From JAWVZB01 sp033722375 (lineage in GTDB: Bacteria > Actinomycetota > Nitriliruptoria > Nitriliruptorales > Nitriliruptoraceae): a stretch of DNA of 18,249 nt. Location: assembly GCA_033722375.1 (NCBI GenBank), contig JAWVZB010000066.1:1-18249 (forward strand). Direction: 5' to 3'. Shown here piece after piece: positions 1-6,266 of the stretch. Made by a program: the position numbers and the translations under genes. Numbering within the stretch: the stretch's first letter is position 1; each line of letters opens with the position of its first letter. A model generated the notes under the pieces. It did no database searches. It was not told where the DNA came from and saw only the letters and a program-made list of their open reading frames with translations.

Positions 1-207
1 CGGTGCGATCTCGTAGCCCTTGGCGATGTCATCCGAAGCGACCTCCTCGCCGTCCGCCTGCGCGACCTTCCGGTGGCGGATCCGCGAAGCGTCGGAGCGG
101 CGGATCTCGCGGAAGCTCACCGACTTGCGCTTCACCGCGGTCACGAGTTTCACCGGGATGTTGACCAGCCCGAAGCTGATCGCCCCGCTCCAGATGGCGC
201 GTGGCAT
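1..207 (-). CDS. ku: Ku DNA end-binding protein, N-terminal fragment (cut by window edge)
   Basis: Bacterial Ku binds double-strand DNA ends as a homodimer and recruits LigD for non-homologous end joining. Only the first 69 codons are present; the gene continues beyond position 1. The product begins MPRAIWSGAISFGLVNIPVK, the near-invariant opening of bacterial Ku (a short beta strand with the W-x-G-x-I-S-F-G-L-V-x-I-P pattern), followed by a basic stretch and 'FREIRRSDASRIRHRKVAQADGEEV', typical of the Ku beta-barrel start. The start is ATG at 207-205, with AGGAG at 221-217 nine nucleotides upstream. It is divergent from the lipoprotein operon, with 223 bp between them. An ATP-dependent ligase of LigD type lies 4.5 kb away and is the expected partner. 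Identification is secure although the fragment is short; completeness cannot be judged. Confidence 0.93.
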   Translation of the reverse strand, partial: MPRAIWSGAISFGLVNIPVKLVTAVKRKSVSFREIRRSDASRIRHRKVAQADGEEVASDDIAKGYEIAP

Positions 208-220
208 GGGGAAGCGCTCC

Positions 221-246
221 TGGTCGGTGTCCGTGGTCGGTGTCCG
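221..246. repeat. Perfect 13-bp tandem duplication upstream of ku
   Basis: The 13-mer TGGTCGGTGTCCG occurs twice back to back (221-233 and 234-246). Its near edge is 14 nt upstream of the ku start codon and includes part of the ku ribosome binding site. It may be a simple slippage duplication, or a doubled binding site in the ku leader. Confidence 0.75.
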
Positions 247-247
247 T

Positions 248-270
248 CGTGATACCGGCCCAGTATCACG
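248..270. promoter_or_regulatory. Inverted repeat (8-bp arms, 7-nt spacer) between ku and lipoprotein operon
   Basis: CGTGATAC (248-255) and GTATCACG (263-270) are perfect reverse complements around a 7-nt spacer. The dyad lies in the divergent intergenic region, 41-63 bp upstream of the ku start, a usual position for a dimeric repressor site or for an operator overlapping a promoter. No poly-T tract follows, so a terminator is unlikely. The binding protein is unknown. Confidence 0.5.
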
Positions 271-430
271 GATGGAGCGGGGCGGGGCGAGACCTCGCCA
301 CGCTGAGACGACCTGGGGCGAACCCCTGAGCCTGTCCGTTGTGTCTGGTATCCCTCTTTGAGGACTTCTTGAGGGGTGCACGGCAGCCTGTCGTCAGCTG
401 ATCGCAGGACGCCTCCGAACGGGATAGAAC

Positions 431-970
431 ATGCAGAGGGCCACCGAAGCCGGCGTGACGGCGCTGCTGGCCGCCTCGCTGGCTCTGTCCGCGTGTGCGG
501 GCCCGGAGGAGCAGACCGCCGTAGCAAACAGCCCGACCCGACCCAGTTCGCCGACGCCCAGTCCGACGGAGGACGGACCTGCCACGACGGCCGACGGGAG
601 GCTCGATTTCGGATCGGTTGCAGGAACGTGGTCGGGCAACGTCGAGTGGCGCCTGTACGGCGAGGTCGTCGATCCCGGGGCGTTCGAGGTGCACGTGGAG
701 GACGCCGCCGAACGGACTGCCGCGGTGGGCACCATCAGCGAGCTCGGGGCGGCCGGGGGTACCGATGCGGTCTGCACGGGAACGCTGCTCGCGGTCGACG
801 CCGACCCACCCACCTACGTCTTCCGTGTTCGGTGGGACGACGACCAGGTGTGCACGGGATCCGGCCGGGTGATCCTCCGCCAGGATCCAGACGCCGAAGT
901 GGTCTCGTTCAAGCTCCAGTCGGGTGACACCGCCGCCGAAGGCGACCTCGCCCCGGTGCCCACGTCATGA
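431..970 (+). CDS. Secreted lipoprotein, paralogue 1 of 3
   Basis: A 179-aa predicted lipoprotein of unknown function. Residues 1-21 form a signal peptide (hydrophobic segment LLAASLALSAC) with a lipobox ending at the acylated Cys. A low-complexity Pro/Ser/Thr/Glu linker follows, then the family core, which starts at 'TTADGRLDFGSVAGTWSGNV'. Two Cys about 26 residues apart in the C-terminal half, followed by a GRV-x-L motif, are shared by all three paralogues and could form a disulfide in the exported domain. The 'GTW.G.V' start and alternating hydrophobic pattern suggest a small beta-sandwich or lipocalin-like fold (inference). The ATG at 431 has a weak GGGA six nucleotides upstream. The stop overlaps the next start as ATGA. 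First gene of the operon that includes two ABC permeases, so an envelope role near a transporter is plausible; the family is not recognised. Confidence 0.85.
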   Translation: MQRATEAGVTALLAASLALSACAGPEEQTAVANSPTRPSSPTPSPTEDGPATTADGRLDFGSVAGTWSGNVEWRLYGEVVDPGAFEVHVEDAAERTAAVGTISELGAAGGTDAVCTGTLLAVDADPPTYVFRVRWDDDQVCTGSGRVILRQDPDAEVVSFKLQSGDTAAEGDLAPVPTS

Positions 971-1569
971 GTCACCGCGCCATGAGGAGAGTTGCGACCT
1001 TGCAGGATGCGAGGTCGGATGGACGGCGGAGACGACGCCGACACGCAGTGACGACGGTGTTCGCACTCGCGTTCTTCGTCAGCGCCTGCGCGGGGCCGGA
1101 GGATCCGTCCGCAGCGGCGAACAACGCCGCCCCTGCTCCCCCCACCACGACGAGCGAGACCCAGGCGGAGACCGGAGCCGACGAGGACGCGACCACCGCG
1201 GACGGCGCGCTCGACTTCAGCGCGATCACCGGCAGCTGGCAGGGACAGGTGCAGGGACCGGGCGGCACCCACTGGGTCGTGCTCGAGATCGACCCCTCGG
1301 CCGAGGCCTTCTCGAGCGCGGGTACGTGGCAACAGGGGGTCACGGCCGGCGAGCCGGGCTGCCAGGGGAAACTCATCGCCGTCGAAGCCAAGCCCCCGAT
1401 GCACCGCTTCTCCCTCACTTTCCCGGAGGAGGAGAGCGGAGCCGGCCAGCCCTGCCAGAAGGGGCGGGTCTGGCTGATCCTCGACCCGGCGACCGAAACG
1501 CTCGACTTCGAGTACAAAAACGCCTACCAGAAGTGGACCGGAACCTTGAACACGGGGGACACCTCATGA
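967..1569 (+). CDS. Secreted lipoprotein, paralogue 2 of 3
   Basis: A 200-aa predicted lipoprotein. It has an unusually long basic n-region with a run of six Arg (GRRRRRRHAVTT), then a hydrophobic segment VFALAFFVSAC with the lipobox Cys. The mature start 'AGPEDPSAAANNAAPAPP' is identical to that of paralogue 3, while the C-terminal domain differs much more. The core again begins 'TTADGALDFSAITGSWQGQV' and carries 'EIDPSAEAFSS', two conserved Cys and 'KGRVWLILD'. The start ATG overlaps the previous stop (967-970, ATGA), which favours it over the in-frame ATG at 982. That second ATG would shorten the n-region and cannot be excluded. It ends with another ATGA overlap into paralogue 3. Function unknown. 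Confidence 0.85.
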   Translation: MSHRAMRRVATLQDARSDGRRRRRRHAVTTVFALAFFVSACAGPEDPSAAANNAAPAPPTTTSETQAETGADEDATTADGALDFSAITGSWQGQVQGPGGTHWVVLEIDPSAEAFSSAGTWQQGVTAGEPGCQGKLIAVEAKPPMHRFSLTFPEEESGAGQPCQKGRVWLILDPATETLDFEYKNAYQKWTGTLNTGDTS

Positions 1570-2126
1570 TCGCTCGAGCATCCGGGGGTCGCGTCGGCCG
1601 GCTCCGACTCATCCTCCTCGGACCCGCCGTGGTCCTGCTCGCAGCCGCGTGCGCGGGGCCAGAGGACCCGAGCGCGGCGGCGAACAACGCCGCGCCAGCC
1701 CCACCTGCGACGACCACAGAGACCGAGGCCGACGAGAGCGCGACCACGGCAGACGGCAGGCTCGACTTCGGTGCGATCGCGGGCACCTGGCGTGGGGAAG
1801 TCACCAACAAGCTCGCCGGCCGCCCAGGGGGAGGCGGCGCGAAAGACTGGATCGAGGTCGAGATCGACGAAGCAGCCGAGGCGTTCTCGAGCGTGGCCAC
1901 GATGGATGTGGGGGTCACCTCGAACGAGCCGGCGTGTTCGGCGACCTGGACCGCCATCGACGCGACGCCACCGGTCTACACCGCACGCCAGAAGTCCGAC
2001 GATGAGAACTACTGCGTGCAGGGGCGTGTCCGGCTGATCCACGATGCCGAAGCCGGGACACTTGATTTCCAGGTCTCTGGCGGCAATCGGAAACAGTCGG
2101 GCGTGCTCACCAGGATCGACTCATGA
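1566..2126 (+). CDS. Secreted lipoprotein, paralogue 3 of 3
   Basis: A 186-aa predicted lipoprotein. The reading frame is open upstream to 924, but ATG at 1566 is chosen because it overlaps the stop of paralogue 2 (ATGA, 1566-1569) and is followed at once by a typical signal peptide: a basic RVGRLR, then hydrophobic LILLGPAVVLLAAAC with the lipobox Cys. The linker copies paralogue 2 (AGPEDPSAAANNAAPAPP), then 'TTADGRLDFGAIAGTWRGEV', a Gly-rich insert (GRPGGGGAKD), 'EIDEAAEAFSSVATMDVGVTSNEPAC' and 'CVQGRVRLIHD'. The two conserved Cys are kept. The stop codon lies 28 bp upstream of the permease start, so co-transcription is very likely. Function unknown; possibly an accessory binding lipoprotein for the permeases (inference). 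Confidence 0.85.
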   Translation: MIARASGGRVGRLRLILLGPAVVLLAAACAGPEDPSAAANNAAPAPPATTTETEADESATTADGRLDFGAIAGTWRGEVTNKLAGRPGGGGAKDWIEVEIDEAAEAFSSVATMDVGVTSNEPACSATWTAIDATPPVYTARQKSDDENYCVQGRVRLIHDAEAGTLDFQVSGGNRKQSGVLTRIDS

Positions 2127-2154
2127 CGGCTACCCGACTCGAGAGGCCCTCCAG

Positions 2155-3369
2155 ATGCTGAAGTTCCTCGGCCGACGCGCGGTGTGGAGCGTCGGGTCAC
2201 TCCTGATCTTCGTCACCCTGACGTTCTACGGGATGTCACTCCTGCCGTTCGACTACGCCTCTCGGTTCGGCCTGGGCTGCCGTGTCTGCGCCGACGAGGT
2301 CCGGGCGTCGCTCGGCCTGGACCGCTCTGTCAACGAGCAGTACCTCGACTTCCTCGGCCAGCTCGCCTCGGGTTCGCTCGGCACCTCGTTCTCGGGCCGG
2401 CCCGTCGGGGACGTCATCTTCGGCCGGCCGCTGTGGGTCACGGTGCTCGTGTTCGGGCTCGGGGCCGTCCTCGCGTTCCTCGTTGGCATCTGGCTCGGGA
2501 AGGTCGCCTCCTGGCGGGCGTCGCCACAACGGAAGGGGACGCTGAACACGATCGCGATCCTCGGGTTCACGATCTTCCCGCCGTTCCTCGTGTTCCTGCT
2601 CCTTCGCTACAGCGAGTCGATCATGCGCTGGATCAGACCCAACGTGGGTGTTCCACCTGACGAGCGCCACGTCTGGGCGGCCACGACCTGGACCGAGGTC
2701 GACGCCATCAAGCTGGTCGGCAGCACGCTCCTGATCGCCGTGATCGTCGGGCTGATCATCCGGGCGGTCGCCCGGCACTACCGCTGGCCGAGCTGGATCG
2801 GCACCTGGGCGACACCAGCAGCGATCGCGACCGCGATCGCCAGCTGGGCGATCGTGGACGCCTGGAAGCCTGCGCTGACCGTGCTGTTCCACGCCCCGCG
2901 CTTCGACGCCACGAGCGGTGCCGGCGGGGCCGCAGGACAGGGGGGCGGGAACGTGTCACTCGCCCTGTTCGGCTTCATGGTGCTCGCGTTCGGTGAGATC
3001 ATGCTCGTCGTCGAAGCGTCGATGCAGAGCGAACGGGGTGAGCACTACGTCTTCACCGCCCGCGCCAAGGGATTGTCCGACGCCGAGGTCCGCGACCGCC
3101 ACGCCCTCCGCAACGCGATCCTGCCCGCGCTCACCCGGTTCGTGATCGGACTGCCGCTGCTGCTGACCGGCCTCATCATCGTCGAGCGTGAGCTCGAGCT
3201 CCCCGGACTGTCGACGGTCTTCCTCGACGCCGCGCTCGCCGCCGACCTGCCACTGGTCACCGGGGCTCTGCTGCTGTTCGGGGCGGTGACCCTCGGCGCG
3301 AAGCTGCTGCTCGAGGTGCTCGTCGCACGACTCGATCCCCGTATCCGCGTCGAAGGGTCGACGCTGTGA
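2155..3369 (+). CDS. ABC transporter permease, DppB/OppB family
   Basis: Inner-membrane permease subunit of a peptide/nickel-type ABC importer, 404 aa. It opens with a cytoplasmic basic start and first membrane helix (about 9-30), then a periplasmic segment with 'LGLDRSVNEQYLDFLGQLASGSLGTSF', diagnostic of DppB proteins. More helices lie near 92-115, 130-150, 187-206, 219-238, 265-288, 322-343 and 363-392. The EAA coupling loop is 'YVFTARAKGLSDAEVRDRHALRNAILP' (about 299-324), followed by the family's 'ELPGLSTVFLDAALAADLPLV'. At 404 aa it is longer than the usual 310-340; the excess lies around 155-265 and includes extra predicted helices and a Gly-rich loop. ATG at 2155 is chosen for GAGAGG at 2141-2146, eight nucleotides upstream. 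It overlaps the next permease by GTGA. Substrate not determinable. Confidence 0.9.
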   Translation: MLKFLGRRAVWSVGSLLIFVTLTFYGMSLLPFDYASRFGLGCRVCADEVRASLGLDRSVNEQYLDFLGQLASGSLGTSFSGRPVGDVIFGRPLWVTVLVFGLGAVLAFLVGIWLGKVASWRASPQRKGTLNTIAILGFTIFPPFLVFLLLRYSESIMRWIRPNVGVPPDERHVWAATTWTEVDAIKLVGSTLLIAVIVGLIIRAVARHYRWPSWIGTWATPAAIATAIASWAIVDAWKPALTVLFHAPRFDATSGAGGAAGQGGGNVSLALFGFMVLAFGEIMLVVEASMQSERGEHYVFTARAKGLSDAEVRDRHALRNAILPALTRFVIGLPLLLTGLIIVERELELPGLSTVFLDAALAADLPLVTGALLLFGAVTLGAKLLLEVLVARLDPRIRVEGSTL

Positions 3370-4352
3370 CCACGCTCCACGGCCATGCCAGCGTCCCCGT
3401 CTCCCGGGCGAGCCGGCTCCACCGTGCACGCCGCCTGGGCAAGCGGTTCATCACCAACAAGTCAGCAGCGATCGGCATCGGCCTGCTCGGCTTCTTCGTG
3501 CTGCTGTCGCTTCTCCACCCGGTGCTCATGGAAACGGTGTGGGCCAGCGACCAGATGGCCTACCGCCCCGTCGCCGGCTACGACACGAGCATCGCCAACC
3601 ACCCGGCCCCGCCGTCGCTGCGGCACCTGCTCGGCACGGACACCCTCGGGCGTGACGTGCTGTCGATGCTCATGGTGTCGCTGCGCCCGACGTTCGTCAG
3701 CGCGATGATCGCCGCGGCGATCATCGGCTTCACATCCATCCTGGCCTCGTCGGCCGCCGCAACGATCCGGGGGCCGGTCGACACGCTCACGAACCTGGTC
3801 AGCGAGTCTCTGCTGCTGCTGCCGGCACCGGTGGTGATCATCGTTGCGATGATCGCCTGGCCGCCGGACGTGTTCAATCACATCCACGCCGGCCTGCTCT
3901 ACGGATTCCTGGCTGGCCTGTCGACCGCCACGATCGTGCTCCGCACCCAGGCGCTGTCGATCATGGGCCGCCCGTTCGTGGACGCGAGCAGGGTGGCCGG
4001 CAGTCGCTCGTGGCGGATCATCCGGAAGGAGCTGATCCCCCACTTGATCCCGCTCGCCATCGTGCAGATGATGGTGGGCGTCGTCGGCGTGATCGTGGCC
4101 ACCGCCTTCGCGCAGTACCTCACCAACCCCGACGACACGGTCGGACTGGGCACGATGCTCTACAGCGGCCTGACGTTCCAGGGGTTCTTCATCACCACGG
4201 TTGCCTGGAACGTGCTCCTCGCAGCGGCGCTGTCGATCACCGGACTGTCGGCGGCCTTCTACCTCATCGGGCGTGGCATCACCCAGATCACCGATCCGGA
4301 GAACCTCGCCGCCGATCGCGAGACGATCGAAGTGGCGGCCACCTCAGCCTGA
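3366..4352 (+). CDS. ABC transporter permease, DppC/OppC family
   Basis: Second inner-membrane permease subunit of a peptide/nickel-type importer, 328 aa, expected to pair with the DppB-type protein just upstream. It has a basic N-terminus with 'FITNKSAAIGIGLLGFFVLLSLLHPVL' as first helix, then a periplasmic segment containing 'HLLGTDTLGRDVLSMLM' (88-104), the signature of DppC proteins. The EAA loop is 'VDASRVAGSRSWRIIRKELIPHLIP' (about 205-229). Helices are visible near 110-130, 148-165, 175-192, 230-248 and 276-300. The start is GTG at 3366, overlapping the dppB stop (GTGA), which implies translational coupling. Its stop overlaps the convergent EthD gene by 9 bp. No ATPase or solute-binding protein follows; the partners must be encoded elsewhere or be shared. 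Confidence 0.9.
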   Translation: MTTLHGHASVPVSRASRLHRARRLGKRFITNKSAAIGIGLLGFFVLLSLLHPVLMETVWASDQMAYRPVAGYDTSIANHPAPPSLRHLLGTDTLGRDVLSMLMVSLRPTFVSAMIAAAIIGFTSILASSAAATIRGPVDTLTNLVSESLLLLPAPVVIIVAMIAWPPDVFNHIHAGLLYGFLAGLSTATIVLRTQALSIMGRPFVDASRVAGSRSWRIIRKELIPHLIPLAIVQMMVGVVGVIVATAFAQYLTNPDDTVGLGTMLYSGLTFQGFFITTVAWNVLLAAALSITGLSAAFYLIGRGITQITDPENLAADRETIEVAATSA

Positions 4353-4661
4353 TTCGGCGACGACCTCCTCGACCTGCTGCACCGGCGTGATGTCAGTGAA
4401 GTTCGGGATGTCCTCGGGGATGGCCATGCCCGCGTTCTTGAACGCAGCGTTCATGTCGTCCTGCGATTCGAAGTACAGGTTCGTGGTACAGACGTAGCTG
4501 GCCTCACCCTCCGGGACGCCGGCGACGCCCTTGCCGACCTCGGCACGCGTCATCCACTCCCCGAACTTCTCCTCGACGAGCTGCATGTGGTCGTCCAGGT
4601 AGTAGTCCCAGTCGAACCGGTCGCCCTTGGTGGACGGGTAGAAGACGGTGAGCCGGATCAT
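4344..4661 (-). CDS. EthD-family small protein
   Basis: A 105-aa protein of the EthD/dimeric alpha-beta barrel group. The start 'MIRLTVFYPSTKGDRFDWDYYLDDHMQLVEEKFG' matches the family pattern of a first beta strand followed by 'F..yY...H..l....f'; His25 sits in the conserved position. The middle 'CTTNLYFESQDDMNAAF' and the end 'IPNFTDITPVQQVEEV' also fit. Members are named after a protein needed for ethyl tert-butyl ether breakdown, but most have no known activity, so no reaction is assigned. GGAGG lies five nucleotides before the ATG. It follows the ligase gene on the same strand with 34 bp between, so both may share a transcript. Its 3' end overlaps the permease operon by 9 bp, tail to tail. 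Confidence 0.85.
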   Translation of the reverse strand: MIRLTVFYPSTKGDRFDWDYYLDDHMQLVEEKFGEWMTRAEVGKGVAGVPEGEASYVCTTNLYFESQDDMNAAFKNAGMAIPEDIPNFTDITPVQQVEEVVAESG

Positions 4662-4695
4662 CGGTGCCTCCGCGGTCGCGTTACCACGACCCTAC

Positions 4696-5673
4696 TCATC
4701 GGCCGTCGCCGGGAGGGGGCCGCTCCGGGGCCGCACGGACGACCTCTTCCGGGGAGACGTCGTTGCGTTGACCCTTGTAGGAGGGCTGGCGAAGCAGACC
4801 GTCGGGTGTGAACTCGCGGTACTGGACGGCGACGACGATCTCGGGGCGCACGAACACCGCATCCTCGTGTGGAACGGGATCGGCGAACGGGCTGTCGTCG
4901 ACCTGTGCACCGTCCAGCGCCACCCAGAGCCGCTCCAGCTCGCGTTCGGTGAACCCGCTCCCGACGCTGCCGGCGAAGCGCAGGCGACCCTGCTCGTCGT
5001 GGTAGCCGAGCAGCAGCGATCCGAACGAGCGGGTGCGGGCGCCCTCACCCGTGCGGTAGCCGCCGACCACGAACTCCTCGATCCGCATGCTGCGCAGCTT
5101 CCGCCAGTCGGCAGAACGCACGCCTGGGCGGTAGGGACTCCCGAGTCGCTTCGCGACGAGCCCTTCGAGACCGAGGTCGTCCACGACCGCCTGCACGACG
5201 TCGAGCTCCTCAGCGCGGGTCGGCGGGACCTGCCAGTGGGGTCCGTGGAGCCCGAGCGACTCGAGCTCGTCCCGCCGGCTCTCGTAGGTGGCGTCGAAGC
5301 GCTCCACGCCCCCGCTGACGGGGAGATCGAAGGCCAGGAACGCAACCGGCACTGTTGCCGCCAGCTGCGCCGCCTTCCGGGGGTCACGAACGTGCATCCG
5401 CCGTTGGAGGCGTGAGAAGCTCGGTCGTGACTCGGCGTCGAACGCCACGATCTCGCCGTCGATGACCGTGCCCGGGGCGGCGACCTCTCGGAGGCCGACG
5501 AGTTCGGGATAGGAGTTCGTGACGACGTTGCCGCGTCGAGACCAGATCGTGATCGCGTCGTCCTCGACCCCGACCACGGCACGGACACCGTCCCACTTGA
5601 ACTCGAAGGCGTACCCGCCGAGCTCGTCGGTCTGGTCGCCGGTCACGGCGAGCATCGGGGCCACGAACTCCAC
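4696..5673 (-). CDS. ATP-dependent DNA ligase, LigD ligase-domain type
   Basis: Seals DNA nicks with ATP; with Ku it would complete non-homologous end joining. The 325-aa product holds the nucleotidyltransferase domain followed by an OB-fold. Visible motifs are I 'KWDGVR' with adenylated Lys26, III 'DGEIVAFD' (72-79), IIIa 'AFLAFDLP' (111-118), IV 'EGLVAKR' (170-176), V 'WRKLR' (190-194) and the C-terminal 'FTPDGLLRQPSYKGQR' (288-303) typical of LigD/LigC. No primase-polymerase or phosphoesterase domain is attached, so this is a stand-alone ligase. GTG at 5673 is chosen because GGAGGA (5685-5680) lies six nucleotides upstream and homology begins at 'EFVAPMLA'; the frame is open to 5775, but that would overlap the divergent GNAT gene and its promoter. 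It could be called ligC or a split ligD. Confidence 0.92.
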   Translation of the reverse strand: MEFVAPMLAVTGDQTDELGGYAFEFKWDGVRAVVGVEDDAITIWSRRGNVVTNSYPELVGLREVAAPGTVIDGEIVAFDAESRPSFSRLQRRMHVRDPRKAAQLAATVPVAFLAFDLPVSGGVERFDATYESRRDELESLGLHGPHWQVPPTRAEELDVVQAVVDDLGLEGLVAKRLGSPYRPGVRSADWRKLRSMRIEEFVVGGYRTGEGARTRSFGSLLLGYHDEQGRLRFAGSVGSGFTERELERLWVALDGAQVDDSPFADPVPHEDAVFVRPEIVVAVQYREFTPDGLLRQPSYKGQRNDVSPEEVVRAAPERPPPGDGR

Positions 5674-5679
5674 GACCAC

Positions 5680-5685
5680 TCCTCC
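5680..5685 (-). promoter_or_regulatory. Ribosome binding site that sets the ligase start
   Basis: GGAGGA on the minus strand, six nucleotides before GTG at 5673. Another in-frame GTG at 5679-5677 is too close to this site, and the ATG at 5775 has none. This decides the shorter ligase start. Confidence 0.7.
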
Positions 5686-5694
5686 GACGGGTTG

Positions 5695-5700
5695 ACCGTA
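5695..5700 (-). promoter_or_regulatory. Candidate -10 element for the ligase gene
   Basis: TACGGT on the minus strand (TANNNT) would start transcription near 5688 and give a leader of about 15 nt containing the GGAGGA site. No good -35 hexamer is seen, which is common in high-GC actinobacteria. It lies 9 bp from a candidate -10 for the divergent GNAT gene. Confidence 0.4.
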
Positions 5701-5709
5701 ACGGCGCCG

Positions 5710-5715
5710 TAGCCT
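5710..5715 (+). promoter_or_regulatory. Candidate -10 element for the GNAT gene
   Basis: TAGCCT, 34 nt upstream of the GTG start, giving a leader of about 27 nt. A TTGACC at 5692-5697 is only 12 nt away, too close to be its -35. The call rests on position and hexamer only. Confidence 0.35.
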
Positions 5716-5749
5716 GCGTCCCCCACCAACGGCCGAACGAAGACGCACC

Positions 5750-6253
5750 GTGCCTCCCACTGACGACCTCGACATCCGCCCCGTCCACGAGGGCGATGCC
5801 GAGGCGCTGATCGAGCTCGTGGGCTCCGTCTACGCCGAGTACCCCGGGTGTGTCCTGGACCTCGGCGGCGTCGACGCAGATCTCACCGCCCCGCGCGCGA
5901 CCTCCGACGAGAAGGGCGGCGACCTGTGGATCGTGGAAGATCCGGACGGTGAGATCGTCGCCTGCTGCGGCTGGGCACCGGCGGGGCCGGACGCGATCGA
6001 ACTGAAGCGGCTCTACGTCCGCGCCGACGCACGCGGCAGGCGGATCGGGGCGTGGCTCGTGGGTCAGGTGGAGCAGGTCGCCCGCGAGCGGGGCGCCGAT
6101 CGGGTCGTGCTGTGGAGCGACACCAGGTTCACCGCTGCCCACCGGCTGTACGAGCGTCTCGGCTACGAGCCGACCGGTGAGACCCGGGAGCTCGACGATC
6201 CCAGCGACACGACCGAGTACCGGTTCGGACGCGACCTGGCCGGCGACGCCTGA
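5750..6253 (+). CDS. GNAT-family N-acetyltransferase
   Basis: A 167-aa single-domain acetyltransferase that would transfer acetyl from acetyl-CoA to an amine; the substrate cannot be told from sequence. The fold is recognised by motif A 'LKRLYVRADARGRRIGAWLVGQVEQVA' (85-111) with the CoA-binding R-G-R-R-I-G turn at 95-100, the following strand 'ADRVVLWSD', and motif B 'AHRLYERLGYEPTGE' (130-144) including the Tyr usually acting as general acid. The N-terminus 'DLDIRPVHEGDAEALIELV' is the usual first strand and helix. The start is GTG at 5750 with a weak upstream GAAG. It is divergent from the ligase (76 bp) and convergent with the GGDEF-EAL gene (13 bp gap). Confidence 0.88.
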   Translation: MPPTDDLDIRPVHEGDAEALIELVGSVYAEYPGCVLDLGGVDADLTAPRATSDEKGGDLWIVEDPDGEIVACCGWAPAGPDAIELKRLYVRADARGRRIGAWLVGQVEQVARERGADRVVLWSDTRFTAAHRLYERLGYEPTGETRELDDPSDTTEYRFGRDLAGDA

Positions 6254-6266
6254 CGGGCGTCTCCCG

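Noticed and set aside
352..375. TTGAGG hexamers 11 bp apart (358-363, 369-374) as -35 elements of the lipoprotein operon
   Set aside because: No TANNNT hexamer lies 16-19 bp downstream of either one, so no promoter can be supported there.
924..1565. Upstream extension of lipoprotein 3 in the same frame
   Set aside because: It would place the signal peptide in the middle of the protein and overlap the whole of lipoprotein 2. The ATGA overlap at 1566 and the signal peptide fix the start.
5692..5697. TTGACC as -35 of the GNAT promoter
   Set aside because: Only 12 bp separate it from the best -10 (TAGCCT, 5710-5715), too short for a normal promoter.
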